Source of the DNA: DATJGR01 sp963780795
Lineage (GTDB): Bacteria; Pseudomonadota; Gammaproteobacteria; Pseudomonadales; Azotimanducaceae
NCBI GenBank assembly: GCA_963780795.1
Contig: CAWADH010000013.1
Location: 186,001-250,000 of the forward strand
Length of the DNA: 64,000 nucleotides
Direction of reading: 5' to 3'
Numbering within the stretch: the stretch's first letter is position 1; each line of letters begins with the position of its first letter. A program made the position numbers and the translations under genes. Shown here in pieces: positions 39,173 through 48,848 of this stretch. The notes beneath the pieces were generated by a model. That model made no database searches. It saw nothing but the letters and a program-made list of their open reading frames with translations, and was not told where the DNA came from.

Positions 39173-40531
39173 TCAAGTGTCCTGCGCAAGTCGGATGCCG
39201 CTGAACTGCCAGCGGTCATGTGGATAGAAGAAATTCCGGTATGTCGGGCGAATGTGACTTTGCGGCGTGGCGCAGCTGCCACCGCGCAACACCATCTGGT
39301 TCGACATGAACTTGCCGTTGTATTCACCCAGCGCGCCGGCGCGCGCGCGGAATCCCGGATACGGGTGGTACGCGCTGGCCGTCCATTCCCAGACATCGCC
39401 CATGAGCTGGCGAACGCCCGTGTCGCACTGCGCGGCGGCAGGGTGCAGCACGCCGGACTCGACGAAATTTCCCGGCTGGTTCCGCTCGAACGTCGAAGCC
39501 GCGTTCTCCCACTCGAACTCGGTAGGCAAACGCACGCCTTTCCATCGCGCGTAAGCGTCGGCCTCGAAGAAGCTGACATGAACGACCGGTGTATCGGGTC
39601 GTAGCGGCTGGTTTCCGTCGAGCCGGTACTCGAACCAACGTCCCTCTTGCTGACACCAATACAGAGGGGCGGGACCCAGTGCCCCGCGCTTGCTGCGGTC
39701 CCAACCGTCCGCCAGCCAGAATTCGGGTCGCCGGTAGCCGTCGTCCAACATGAACTCGAGGAATTCGGCGTTCGTGACGAGTCGCGTCCCGAGACGGTAG
39801 GGCTGCAGTAATACCCGGTGGGTCGGTTGCTCGTTGTCGAACGCGAAACCGTCGTTGTCGGCACGCCCGATTTCGACCGTGCCGCCTCTTATGTCGCAGA
39901 ACGAGTAGGCGTCGTGGGTCGCGGTCTTGATGGCCGGAACAGCCGACGAGCAATACGGGGGTGCCAGCGGATTGGAGCCGAGAATGCACTTGATGTCGGT
40001 GAGCAGCAGTTCCTGATGCTGCTGTTCATGGTGAATGCCCAATACGATGGTCTCGAGCGCCGAGGATTCGTCGACGCGTTCGAACAACGCGCTCATCGCG
40101 CAATCGACATGCGCACGATAGGCGAGCGTGTCGTTTACCGTCGGTCGCGAGAGATGTCCGCGGTTGGCGCGCGGGAATGGCTCGCCCACCGCGTTGTAGT
40201 AGGAGTTGAACAGGCGTTCGTACATCGGATGGAACTCCGTGTACCCCGGAACGTACGGTTTGAGCACAAATTGCTCGAAGAACCAGGTGGTGTGCGCGAG
40301 GTGCCACTTGGGAGGGCTTGCCTCGGCCATCGGCTGCACGCCGTAGTCTTCGATCTGCAACGGCGCGCATAACTCGAGCGTGCTCCGACGCACCGCTTCG
40401 TAGCGCAGCGGTAGCGGTCGGTGATCTGGAGAGGGGCTGGGGGCGGTCAAGGCTGTTCGGTCCTGATCACAACGGGGACGGTCGGCTGCAAACAATGTGC
40501 CGACGGATGCGCACACGTCAACCGCACGCAT
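39173..40531 (-). CDS. egtB: Ergothioneine biosynthesis protein EgtB (iron-dependent sulfoxide synthase)
   Basis: Joins hercynine to a cysteine or gamma-glutamylcysteine sulfur using O2. The N-terminal DinB-like domain has the iron ligands in WHLAHTTWFFE and HHEQQHQE (HxxxH). The C-terminal formylglycine-enzyme-like domain has LPTEFEWENAA, GDVWEWTASAYHPYPGF and MVLRGGSCATP. No egtA, egtC or egtE is in the window. The start is uncertain: ATG 40531 is used, but conserved sequence begins near LRYEAVRRSTLELCAPL about 45 residues in, and TTG 40450 is possible. Confidence 0.93.
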   Translation of the reverse strand: MRAVDVCASVGTLFAADRPRCDQDRTALTAPSPSPDHRPLPLRYEAVRRSTLELCAPLQIEDYGVQPMAEASPPKWHLAHTTWFFEQFVLKPYVPGYTEFHPMYERLFNSYYNAVGEPFPRANRGHLSRPTVNDTLAYRAHVDCAMSALFERVDESSALETIVLGIHHEQQHQELLLTDIKCILGSNPLAPPYCSSAVPAIKTATHDAYSFCDIRGGTVEIGRADNDGFAFDNEQPTHRVLLQPYRLGTRLVTNAEFLEFMLDDGYRRPEFWLADGWDRSKRGALGPAPLYWCQQEGRWFEYRLDGNQPLRPDTPVVHVSFFEADAYARWKGVRLPTEFEWENAASTFERNQPGNFVESGVLHPAAAQCDTGVRQLMGDVWEWTASAYHPYPGFRARAGALGEYNGKFMSNQMVLRGGSCATPQSHIRPTYRNFFYPHDRWQFSGIRLAQDT

Positions 40532-40630
40532 TGTGCGAAGTGGAGCACGACCGCGCGGATAAAAACTACAAAGCAGAGGTGGTTCTTACAGTGTGAACGC
40601 AGTCGATTTGCCGCGCCGTTACGGCGGCGT

Positions 40631-43600
40631 TCAGTCGTCACTGGTCAGCGACGCGAGCAGCCGAACCAGTTTGATCGGGTCGACGGGCTTCACGAGGTGC
40701 GCGTCGAAGCCCGCGTCGCTCGATTCGCGGCGGTGCTCCTCCTGTCCCCAGCCGGTGACCGCGATCAATATCATCGACCGTCCCCACGGTGCCTGACGGA
40801 TTCTCCGTGCCACCTCGAAGCCGTTCAGTTTTGGCAGCCCGATGTCGAGCAGGACGACATCGGGCCTGAACGTTTCCGCTTCCGCGAGTGCCGCGATTCC
40901 ATCGGCTGAGACGCGTGTGTCCTGTCCCGACAGCTCCAGTACTCTTGCCAACGACTCTGCGCCGTCGCGATTGTCGTCCACGACCAGAATCCGGTGTGGA
41001 ACCAGTGATGCGGACGGAACGCCACTTGGCTGCGAAACTGCGACCGTTCCGCTCAATGTCGGCAGACGAACGGTGAATTCGCACCCTTTGCCGAGGCCTT
41101 CGCTCTGCGCGGCGATGGTGCCACCGTGCAGCTCGACGATGGTTTTGCATAGGGTCAAGCCGATGCCCAGCCCGCTCGTCGACCGCTCCAATGACGTGTC
41201 CACCTGCGTGAACATGTCGAAGATGCGCGCCAGGTGATTCTGCTCGATGCCGATGCCGGAATCGCGCACGCGAATGACCGCCTGGTCCGCTTCATTGTCC
41301 ACCGTGAGGTCTATGCGGCCCCCTTGCGGGGTGAACTTGCTGGCGTTGTTCAACAGGTTCTCAACGACCTGCGCGAGCCGAATCGCATCGCCATCGACGC
41401 GCGCCGAGGTCGCGGGCAGCTTGACGGTGAGAGCCTGATCTTTCTTCACGCACGAGGGACGGGCGGCCTCGATCACGGTGGTGAAAATCGAGTTGAGCTC
41501 GATCGGCGCTTTGCGCAGCCGGATGCGTCCACTCGTCACGCGTCCGACGTCGAGCAGGTCGTCGACCAGTCGAACGAGGTGGTCGACCTGGCGTTGCATG
41601 ACCTGCGAAGCGATCTGAATCTGGGCCGGGTCGCCATCGCCGCTGCGGATCGTCTTCAGTGCGTTGACGATCGGTGCCAACGGATTGCGCAGTTCGTGCG
41701 CCAGCATCGCGATGAACTCGTCCTTGCGTCTGTCGGCTTCCAACAGGCTCGCGGCATGCTCGCGCTGTTCGGTGACGTCGGTGTGCGTGCCGAACCAGCG
41801 CACCACGTTTCCGGCGGAATCGAACGCCGGGTTCATGCGCGACAGGAACCAGCGGTAGCCGCCGTGTTTGCCGAGGATCGGGAACGTGTCTTCCCAGGGT
41901 TCGCGTGTTTCGCGCGCGCGTTTGAGGCCTTCCTGAATGCGCTGCTGGTGATCCGGATGCTGAAAGCGTCGCCAGCCGTCGCCTTGAACGTCGCTCAGCA
42001 CCGTGCCCGTGTAATCGAACCAGCGCCGGTTGAACCAGAAGATCCAGCCTTCCGCATCCGCCATCCAGGCGAACTGCGAAATGTTGTCGGCCATCGTTTT
42101 GAAGCGCTCCTCGCTGTCGCGAAGGATCGCTTCCACTTCCGTGACGTCCTGAATCGACAGCAGGATGAGCGGCGTTTCGGCGGTTGATTGCGCCAGGCGA
42201 CCGGCTCTGATGTGCAACGACTTGCGTCCGCTGCGGGCGAAGTCGCGATCGATCCTGAATTCGGTGACGGCCTTGTCTTCGGGCAGTACGTGAAGCAACA
42301 GATCGCGCAACTCCGGTACGTCCCATTCGCGCTCGCCGACCTCGTACAGCAGCCGATCTTCGGTTTCCTCGCGCACCATCTGGAACGCGTCGAGAAATGC
42401 GGCATTCGCCGTGCGCACCCGCAGGTCGGCGTCGAGCACGAGCAACGGTTCGCGCACGGTGGCGATGATGCTTTCCTGATACCGCTCCGCGCGTTTGATC
42501 GCCTCCACGTCCACCAGAACCGCAATGGCGCCGTCGATTTGATTCTCCGTCGCATACGGGCGCAGCCGCAGCGAATACCAATGGCCATCGCCGCGGTCGC
42601 GCACTTCCCGTTCCAGCGGGACGCCGGTTTTCCTGACTCGATCGAGCTGGTCGGCGAGGTCGGGCATGTCGAAGGTGACGGCGCCGGGATCGAAGCGCTG
42701 ACTCCGCTGCTGACCCGAGAGCGCGAATGGCCGTTCGGCCATCGGCGTGAAGCGTCTCACGTCCAGATCGGGACCGAGGATGACGATGGCCATGTTCACG
42801 CTGTCGAGCACGACGTGGAGATCGCTGTTGAGCCGCAGCAACTCGGCGTTGCGGCTGTTGAGCTCGTCGTTATAGATCGACAGCTCCTCGTTGCTCGACT
42901 GAATTTCTTCCTTCGACGTTTCCAGTTCTTCGTTGGTGCTCTGAAGCTCTTCATTGGCCGACTGCACTTCCTCGCTTGCGGATTGCAGTTGCTCGTTGGC
43001 CGCCTCCTGTTGTTCGATCACGCGCTGCAGGTATTCGCGCGTGGCGCTAAGTTCCCTGACGAGGTCGGCTCGCTCCCGATCGGCGGCCGTCTGCTCCGCA
43101 GTGTCGATGCTCGCGATCGCGGGCGGTATCTCGTTCGCTCGCGCTTGCGCACTTTCGAACAGGATCAGGAAACCGCCTGGGGTCGCCGCCGCACCTTCGC
43201 GTATGGGCACCACCTCGACGGAGACTGCCTCGTATCCGCTGCGTGTCTTTACGCTCAGTTCTTCCGCGCGTACGGCGGCCTGTGACTTACCTGCGGAAAT
43301 GATCGCCGAGTGGACGGGCACGAGGAGCCCTTCGCGCAGCATCTTCAGCAGATTCAGACTTGCCTGTCCCGGCGCGGGGGCCAGGTAGTCGCTGGTATCA
43401 CCGCGATACTGGCGGATTTCCAGATCGTTCGAAACGACCACCGCCGGCGGCGCGAACCGCGTCAGCAGGATTCGCTCTGCTTCGCGGTAGAGACCGCCGT
43501 GAGCGTCCGGATTGCGCGGGATGATGGGGACGAGGACGGAGGCGGGCGGTTCGGCGCGGCGCGACGCACGCGCGAGGGGCCGACCGCTGCCACCGTGCTT

Positions 43601-45064
43601 CGTGTAGATCTTGTGCTTCGAATTCAGCGTATCGAACAGCGTACGGTATGCGCCGAGCGCCTCCGCGCCGCCGAGCCACAAGAAACCATTCGGACGCAGC
43701 GCGTAATGCAGAATCGGCATCACCCGACGCTGCAACGACGGCTCGAGATAGATCAGCAGATTGCGGCAACTGAGCAGGTCGATGCGCGAGAACGGCGGAT
43801 CGGTGAGCAGATTGTGACGCGAGAAGACACATGCTTCCCGAATCGACTTGGCAATTCGATAGCCGCCTTCGCTCTCGACGAAAAATCTCTGCAGACGTTC
43901 GGCCGAAACGTCTTCCGCGATGTCCTTCGAGTACACGCCGCGTCGTGCGTGCTCGATCGCGTTCGCGTTCAGGTCGGTCGCGAATATCTGGATTCGAGTC
44001 GGCGCATTGTGGCGTTCCGTGAATTCGGTCAGCAGGATCGCCAGCGAATAGGCCTCCTGTCCGGTCGAGCATCCCACCACCCATAGCCGAACCGGATCGC
44101 GTGGATCGCGTCCTTCGAACAGGGCCGGTAGTACCTGGTCCGCAATCGCAGCGAACGCCGGCGGATTGCGGAAGAAACTGGTGACCCCGATCAGTATGTC
44201 GTCGTGCAGCGCCGTAACCTGCGCCGGCTGTCGTCGCAGCTGAACGACGTATTCGGCAAGCGTGTTGGTCTGCTCGAGCCGCATCCGCCGCTGCACGCGC
44301 CGCAGCAGCGTGCTGGATTTGTAGCCTGTGAAGTCGATACCGCTGATGCGCAGCAGCAGCTCCAGTATTTCGTTCAGGTAGGTCGCATCGTCGGCGTTCG
44401 CGGTGGACGGGTCGTCGGGGTCGATCTGGTCGCGTAACGACAGCCGGGCGATCTCGCGGGCGATGAGATCGGGCGGCAACACGAAGTCGACACAGCCGGA
44501 TTCGATTGCATTGCGCGGCATGCCATCGAACTGCGCGCTATCGTCCTGTGCGAAGGTGATACCGCCGACTGCCTTGATCGACTCGAGCCCCTGCGTGCCA
44601 TCGTTTGCGGTGCCCGAAAGGACGACACCGATTGCACTGCTTTGCAGGTCGTCGGCAAGCGATTCGAAGAACTGATCGACGACCCGTGGATGCGCGGCGC
44701 TGTCGCGCGACGCGAGTTCCAGCGTACCGCCCGAAATCGACAAAAGTCTGCCGGGGGGGATCACATAAACGCGATTGGGCTCGACCGCGACTCCGTCGGT
44801 AACCTCGACGACGGGCATCGCGGTCGCGCGTTGCAGAATGGTCGCCATTGCACTCTCATGTTCCGGTGCGAGGTGCGACACCAACACGAATGCCTTGCCG
44901 GTGTCGCTCGGCAACGCGCCGAGCAGTTGCCGGAGTGCCTCGAGACCCCCAGCCGACGCACCGACACCGACGACCGCAACGCGGCCGATCTCGGTCGAAC
45001 CGAGATCCTCCGGCCATTCACGCTTTGTATGGGGATCCGGCTTGTCCGGAAATGCGTCCGTCAT
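40631..45064 (-). CDS. CheB-CheR-PAS-histidine kinase-receiver hybrid signalling protein
   Basis: A 1477-residue cytoplasmic sensor. Order: CheB methylesterase (about 25-215; GASAGG, SHLAPEH, GTANDGTQG triad), CheR methyltransferase (about 235-490; VVGCSTGQEAYSLAILL, CRNLLIYLEP), long coiled coil (about 660-760; EELQSTNEELETSKEEI type repeats), three PAS domains, HisKA with AHELRNPLAP, HATPase with LLNNASKFTPQGG and DSGIGIEQ, and a C-terminal receiver with VVLLDIGLP. The receiver-type CheB regulatory domain is missing, so methylesterase control is likely different from chemotaxis CheB. No chemoreceptor gene is nearby. It probably works as a multi-input kinase in general stress signalling. Confidence 0.92.
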   Translation of the reverse strand: MTDAFPDKPDPHTKREWPEDLGSTEIGRVAVVGVGASAGGLEALRQLLGALPSDTGKAFVLVSHLAPEHESAMATILQRATAMPVVEVTDGVAVEPNRVYVIPPGRLLSISGGTLELASRDSAAHPRVVDQFFESLADDLQSSAIGVVLSGTANDGTQGLESIKAVGGITFAQDDSAQFDGMPRNAIESGCVDFVLPPDLIAREIARLSLRDQIDPDDPSTANADDATYLNEILELLLRISGIDFTGYKSSTLLRRVQRRMRLEQTNTLAEYVVQLRRQPAQVTALHDDILIGVTSFFRNPPAFAAIADQVLPALFEGRDPRDPVRLWVVGCSTGQEAYSLAILLTEFTERHNAPTRIQIFATDLNANAIEHARRGVYSKDIAEDVSAERLQRFFVESEGGYRIAKSIREACVFSRHNLLTDPPFSRIDLLSCRNLLIYLEPSLQRRVMPILHYALRPNGFLWLGGAEALGAYRTLFDTLNSKHKIYTKHGGSGRPLARASRRAEPPASVLVPIIPRNPDAHGGLYREAERILLTRFAPPAVVVSNDLEIRQYRGDTSDYLAPAPGQASLNLLKMLREGLLVPVHSAIISAGKSQAAVRAEELSVKTRSGYEAVSVEVVPIREGAAATPGGFLILFESAQARANEIPPAIASIDTAEQTAADRERADLVRELSATREYLQRVIEQQEAANEQLQSASEEVQSANEELQSTNEELETSKEEIQSSNEELSIYNDELNSRNAELLRLNSDLHVVLDSVNMAIVILGPDLDVRRFTPMAERPFALSGQQRSQRFDPGAVTFDMPDLADQLDRVRKTGVPLEREVRDRGDGHWYSLRLRPYATENQIDGAIAVLVDVEAIKRAERYQESIIATVREPLLVLDADLRVRTANAAFLDAFQMVREETEDRLLYEVGEREWDVPELRDLLLHVLPEDKAVTEFRIDRDFARSGRKSLHIRAGRLAQSTAETPLILLSIQDVTEVEAILRDSEERFKTMADNISQFAWMADAEGWIFWFNRRWFDYTGTVLSDVQGDGWRRFQHPDHQQRIQEGLKRARETREPWEDTFPILGKHGGYRWFLSRMNPAFDSAGNVVRWFGTHTDVTEQREHAASLLEADRRKDEFIAMLAHELRNPLAPIVNALKTIRSGDGDPAQIQIASQVMQRQVDHLVRLVDDLLDVGRVTSGRIRLRKAPIELNSIFTTVIEAARPSCVKKDQALTVKLPATSARVDGDAIRLAQVVENLLNNASKFTPQGGRIDLTVDNEADQAVIRVRDSGIGIEQNHLARIFDMFTQVDTSLERSTSGLGIGLTLCKTIVELHGGTIAAQSEGLGKGCEFTVRLPTLSGTVAVSQPSGVPSASLVPHRILVVDDNRDGAESLARVLELSGQDTRVSADGIAALAEAETFRPDVVLLDIGLPKLNGFEVARRIRQAPWGRSMILIAVTGWGQEEHRRESSDAGFDAHLVKPVDPIKLVRLLASLTSDD

Positions 45065-45284
45065 GGAACTGCGTCCGTCGTGGAACTGCGATTTGTGCCG
45101 CTAACCGATTCGGACGGATCGTAGCACGCGCGACATGCGATCGCGGGACCGCCGCCCCTGCGTGCGCGCGTTGTCGGAAAACATGTCGGGCAATACCTAC
45201 AACGGTTTGTAAGTCGTGCATGCGCGGCGGGTGCGATGTCCGCTTCGAGCCCCCGCGACGGCGGTATCTCACGCCTGCGGAACA

Positions 45285-45300
45285 TGGCACGGAGTTTGTT
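45285..45300 (+). promoter_or_regulatory. Weak sigma54-like promoter before the EF-hand gene
   Basis: TGGCAC-N5-TTGTT, 35 bp before the EF-hand start. The -24 half is perfect, but the -12 half has GT where the nearly invariant GC is expected, so it is weak or non-functional. It resembles the two strong sites at 46299 and 51378. Confidence 0.35.
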
Positions 45301-45335
45301 GCGTCGTCGGCAACGCAACGATCGGCAGAATCCGG

Positions 45336-45674
45336 ATGACCCTGCTACGCATAGGAACAATTGTCGCTGCATGCTGCCTGTCGGCATCTCCGGCACAGTC
45401 GGACGACCCGCCTTGGCCACGCGTGGCGCAAGCCGGCGTGACGGGCGACCCGGCGGTACCTGCAGACGACTCGGAGTCCGATGCGTCGTTCGTGCAGTTC
45501 GATCGCAATCACGACGGGACGCTCGACGTAGTGGAGGCGAAGGGGGCTGTCGCCGATTTCGGCACGGCAGACGCTGACGGCAATGGTCGTCTGGATACGA
45601 CCGAGTATGCCGCTGCAACAGCGGATGCCGAACAAGGGGGTTCCGTCGAGTACCCCGGCGGCGAGGGCGATTGA
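45336..45674 (+). CDS. Secreted EF-hand calcium-binding protein
   Basis: A 112-residue exported protein with a signal peptide (IGTIVAACCLSASPAQS) and two EF-hand loops, DRNHDGTLDVVE (about residue 56) and DADGNGRLDTTE (about residue 78), each with the Asp/Asn ligands and Glu at position 12. It probably binds Ca2+ in the periplasm. The ferritin-like gene starts 36 bp later, so they may form an operon. ATG 45336 is chosen over 45216 because it starts the signal peptide. Confidence 0.85.
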   Translation: MTLLRIGTIVAACCLSASPAQSDDPPWPRVAQAGVTGDPAVPADDSESDASFVQFDRNHDGTLDVVEAKGAVADFGTADADGNGRLDTTEYAAATADAEQGGSVEYPGGEGD

Positions 45675-45710
45675 CACGCAGCGCGACTGCAGAAATTCGC
45701 GGAGAGAACA

Positions 45711-46277
45711 ATGAATATGCAGGGACTCGAGCACTTGTTGCTGCAGTCGCTCGAACACGAACGCGGCGCGGTTGCGGTGTATCAGGCCGCGTTGCGCTGC
45801 GTCGTCGACGAAGCGCTGCGCGAGGAATGGGAACAGTATCTTGCCGAGACGCGCAGCCATATCGATGTGTTGGCTGAGCTTTGCGAGGCGTTTCGTGTCG
45901 ACGCTGAAAGAGACACGGTCGGACGAAGGGCCGTTCGCGCCATCGGTGCCGCGTTGGTCGCGTCGATCGAACAGGCGAAGGCGGATGGCGATGCCGACGC
46001 CGCGCAGTTGGTTGCCTGCGAATGCGTCATGCTGGTCGAGTCGAAGGACCATCTGAACTGGGGATTGCTGGACGCAAAGGCGCGAAGCAAATTTCGCGGA
46101 CCCTACGCTGCATTGAAGCTGGCGTGTGAACAGATGGAAGGTGAGGAGGACGAGCATCTCTATCATGCCCGAAGCTGGATCCGCGATCTCTGGCGAAGGC
46201 AGTTGAACGCGAGGCCGTCGTCGACGGAGAGGTTCAACGCAGACGCGGCAATTCCGTATCGCAGTCGCGCGCGGTGA
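45711..46277 (+). CDS. Ferritin-like helical-bundle protein
   Basis: A 188-residue, mostly helical protein with acidic/His positions spaced as in diiron ferritin-like domains: LEHERGAVAVYQAAL (helix 1), AETRSHIDVLAELCE (helix 2), CECVMLVESKDHLNW (helix 3) and GEEDEHLYHARSW with ExxH (helix 4). It may hold a diiron site or protect against oxidants. The last 30 residues are Arg-rich and variable. It lies between the EF-hand gene and the sigma54 promoter at 46299. Confidence 0.7.
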   Translation: MNMQGLEHLLLQSLEHERGAVAVYQAALRCVVDEALREEWEQYLAETRSHIDVLAELCEAFRVDAERDTVGRRAVRAIGAALVASIEQAKADGDADAAQLVACECVMLVESKDHLNWGLLDAKARSKFRGPYAALKLACEQMEGEEDEHLYHARSWIRDLWRRQLNARPSSTERFNADAAIPYRSRAR

Positions 46278-46298
46278 GCCGAAACATCTTGTTGTGTC

Positions 46299-46314
46299 TG
46301 GCACACGGATTGCT
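46299..46314 (+). promoter_or_regulatory. Sigma54 (RpoN) promoter of the 811-residue kinase gene
   Basis: TGGCAC-ACGGA-TTGCT fits the -24/-12 consensus exactly, with GG and GC ten bases apart. It is 98 bp before the start at 46413. The site at 51378 shares the wider core TGGCACRCGGATTGCTGAT, so both probably answer to the same activator. Confidence 0.75.
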
Positions 46315-46412
46315 GATCCGAGTTGCGTGAGACGAATTGCCGGTGGAACCGACCGAAGCGGCGCAAACGCGAGGTGGTGTTCCCTGTGGTTGATATCGGA
46401 GGCTGATATCAG

Positions 46413-48848
46413 ATGTGCGACGCGACCGATGCGGCGGAAGCGAACTGGTTTTTCGGCGGCGGCGGGGAAGTGGGAGAGTGGATCCGTAACATCGACTGGA
46501 CCCGCAGACCCATACGCCATCAGCGCCATTGGGCCCCCGAACTCAAGACGGCGTTGAGGCTGTTGTTGGCCTCATCGCAGCCGATGACGCTCTGGTGGGG
46601 GCCAGATCACGTCACCTTTTACAACGACGCGGCTATGCCGCTGCTGGGCAGCAAGCACCCGGAAGCGCTCGGCGCAGCGGCGCCGGACGTTTGGCATCCG
46701 CACTGGAGCGAGCTGCGTCTCGACGGTGCCGAGTCCTCCAACGCGACGTCGCTCGTTTCGATCCAGGTCGATCGGTGCGGCGAACCGATCGAGTATCGGT
46801 GCACCCGAGTGGGGTTGTTGGATTCGTCTGGCCGAACCACCGGCGCGGTGTGCGAATTCAGTTGTGACGTCGACGTTCGGGCAATGATCACGCGGCGGCG
46901 GTTGGCTTTGCTGGAACAGGTTCAGCGAGGCGGCGCCTCGGCGCGAACATGGGCCGATGTAGGGCGTGCACTGACGCAGTCGATCGAGGCGAATCCGTGT
47001 GGAATTTCATTCGCGTTGCTGTACAGCCTCGATCCGACACGCCCGCGGCTCGCATTGGTCGGCAGCGTCGGCATCGAGGCGGGGCATCCGGCCGCGCCGT
47101 CGTCGATGCCGGTCGACGGAACCGAGGTCTGGCCAATTGAGGAAGTGTTCCGTACCCGCGCGCCGGTCCGGATGACGCGCTTTACCGCGACGAGCGGACT
47201 GACGTCGTTGCGCGGGCTCGCAGGGGCGCGGCCGGCAGCCGCGTTCGCGATCCCACTGGCGCGCGGGGAAGCAGATGGTCTGCTCATCGTCGGGTTCGAC
47301 GCAGTCGCCGTGTTCGAGCCGGAAACGCCGCAGTTTCTGTCAATTCTTGGCAGTCAGATCTCCGCCTGCGTGGCGCACGCGATTCTCGCCCACAACCGGT
47401 CGACGTTTCAGACGCTGGCGGACACCGCGCCGACCGCGATCTTCATCAAGGACGTTGAGGGGCGTTACGTTTTCGCAAATCCGCTGGCGCGCAGCATGTT
47501 GCTGATCGATGCAGTGATCGGCTTGAAAGACACCGACGTTCTGCCCGCGGAAACGGCGGCGCGCCTCTGGGAACAGGACCAGCAGGTCATGGCGGATGCC
47601 GACGCGAAACAGCTCGAAGAACGGTTCGGTGATCGCACGTTTCTGCTGATTAAGTTTCCGTGGCGGAATGCTGACGGCGGAATGCTGGGACTCTACGGTG
47701 TGGCCGTCGACATCACGCAACGAAAACAGACAGAGGATGCGTTGCGCCGAATCGAGAAGAAGTATCGCGCGATCGGCGATTCGATCAATTACGGCGTGTG
47801 GGTGTGCGACGCCAGTGGACGCAACATTTTCACGAGCGACTCGTTCCTCGAGTTGACCGGCATGACGCAGCAGCAATGCTCCGACGACGACTGGGGCAGC
47901 GTGCTGCATCCGGACGATGCCGAGAGAAGCTTGCGAACGTGGCAGGCGTGCCTGACGAGCGGCACATTCTGGAGCAGCGAGCATCGCGTGAAAGGCCTCG
48001 ACGGTGGCTATCACTTCGTGCTCGCGCGCGGCGTTCCGGTGCGAAACGACGCCGGTGAGGTAGAGCGCTGGGTCGGCATCAATCTCGACATCGGTCAGAT
48101 GAAAGAGGCCGAGCAGCAGCTGCGCGAAGCCGACCGGCGCAACGATCAGCTCCTGGCGATGCTGGCCCACGAACTGCGCAATCCGCTGGTGCCGATCCGC
48201 AACAGCCTGCACCTCATGCACGCTTCGGGTCTCGCCACCACGCAGCATCGCGACGCGTACGACGTGATCAGCCGGCAGGTCGAGAACCTGGTGCGGCTCA
48301 TCAGCGACATGCTCGACCTCGGCCGCATCGCGCAGCACAAACTCGCATTGCGGCTCACGCAGGTCGACCTCAGCGGGTTGATCGACGCCGCAATCGAAAC
48401 GGCGCTCCCGCATCTCGACAAATACAGGCACGAGCTGGTCATCCGGTTGCCCGAAGAGCCGGTGTCGTTCACCGGCGACGCGGAACGCCTGGTGCAGGTC
48501 ATCAGCAGTCTCGTGATCAACAGCGCCACCTATCCCGTGCCAGGTGGCCGCATCGAGCTAAATGCGCGGTGCGTGGCGGGTGACCTGGAAGTGACGGTTA
48601 CGGACAACGGCGTGGCGGCCTTACCGGAGTTGCAACGGTCCGCGGCCGACACGCTCGCGCAATATCAGAACGGTCTACGGTTCTCCGACGGGGCCGGCAT
48701 CGGCCTGGCGCTGGTAAAGGACCTCGTACAGCTGCATGGCGGCACTGTCGGGCCCGGCGAGAACGGTACGGTGAGCATCCGGCTACCCATGTCCGGCCCG
48801 CTGAACGCACCAACGGATTCCCTCAGTCGCGTCGAATCGGCAGCGTGA
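46413..48848 (+). CDS. PAS/GAF sensor histidine kinase
   Basis: An 811-residue soluble kinase: an N-terminal PAS-like domain (about 30-160), a GAF-like domain (about 165-325), two PAS domains (about 330-440 and 445-565, the second with a PAC-type end), HisKA with LAMLAHELRNPLVPIRNS, and HATPase. In the ATPase domain the N box (ISSLVINSATYP) and G2 box (GAGIGLALVKDLVQLHGG) are present, but the G1 box is altered (TDNGVAALPE instead of DxGxG), so activity may be reduced. It is preceded by a sigma54 promoter. Its 3' end overlaps the convergent kinase gene by 26 bp. No receiver domain. Confidence 0.88.
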   Translation: MCDATDAAEANWFFGGGGEVGEWIRNIDWTRRPIRHQRHWAPELKTALRLLLASSQPMTLWWGPDHVTFYNDAAMPLLGSKHPEALGAAAPDVWHPHWSELRLDGAESSNATSLVSIQVDRCGEPIEYRCTRVGLLDSSGRTTGAVCEFSCDVDVRAMITRRRLALLEQVQRGGASARTWADVGRALTQSIEANPCGISFALLYSLDPTRPRLALVGSVGIEAGHPAAPSSMPVDGTEVWPIEEVFRTRAPVRMTRFTATSGLTSLRGLAGARPAAAFAIPLARGEADGLLIVGFDAVAVFEPETPQFLSILGSQISACVAHAILAHNRSTFQTLADTAPTAIFIKDVEGRYVFANPLARSMLLIDAVIGLKDTDVLPAETAARLWEQDQQVMADADAKQLEERFGDRTFLLIKFPWRNADGGMLGLYGVAVDITQRKQTEDALRRIEKKYRAIGDSINYGVWVCDASGRNIFTSDSFLELTGMTQQQCSDDDWGSVLHPDDAERSLRTWQACLTSGTFWSSEHRVKGLDGGYHFVLARGVPVRNDAGEVERWVGINLDIGQMKEAEQQLREADRRNDQLLAMLAHELRNPLVPIRNSLHLMHASGLATTQHRDAYDVISRQVENLVRLISDMLDLGRIAQHKLALRLTQVDLSGLIDAAIETALPHLDKYRHELVIRLPEEPVSFTGDAERLVQVISSLVINSATYPVPGGRIELNARCVAGDLEVTVTDNGVAALPELQRSAADTLAQYQNGLRFSDGAGIGLALVKDLVQLHGGTVGPGENGTVSIRLPMSGPLNAPTDSLSRVESAA

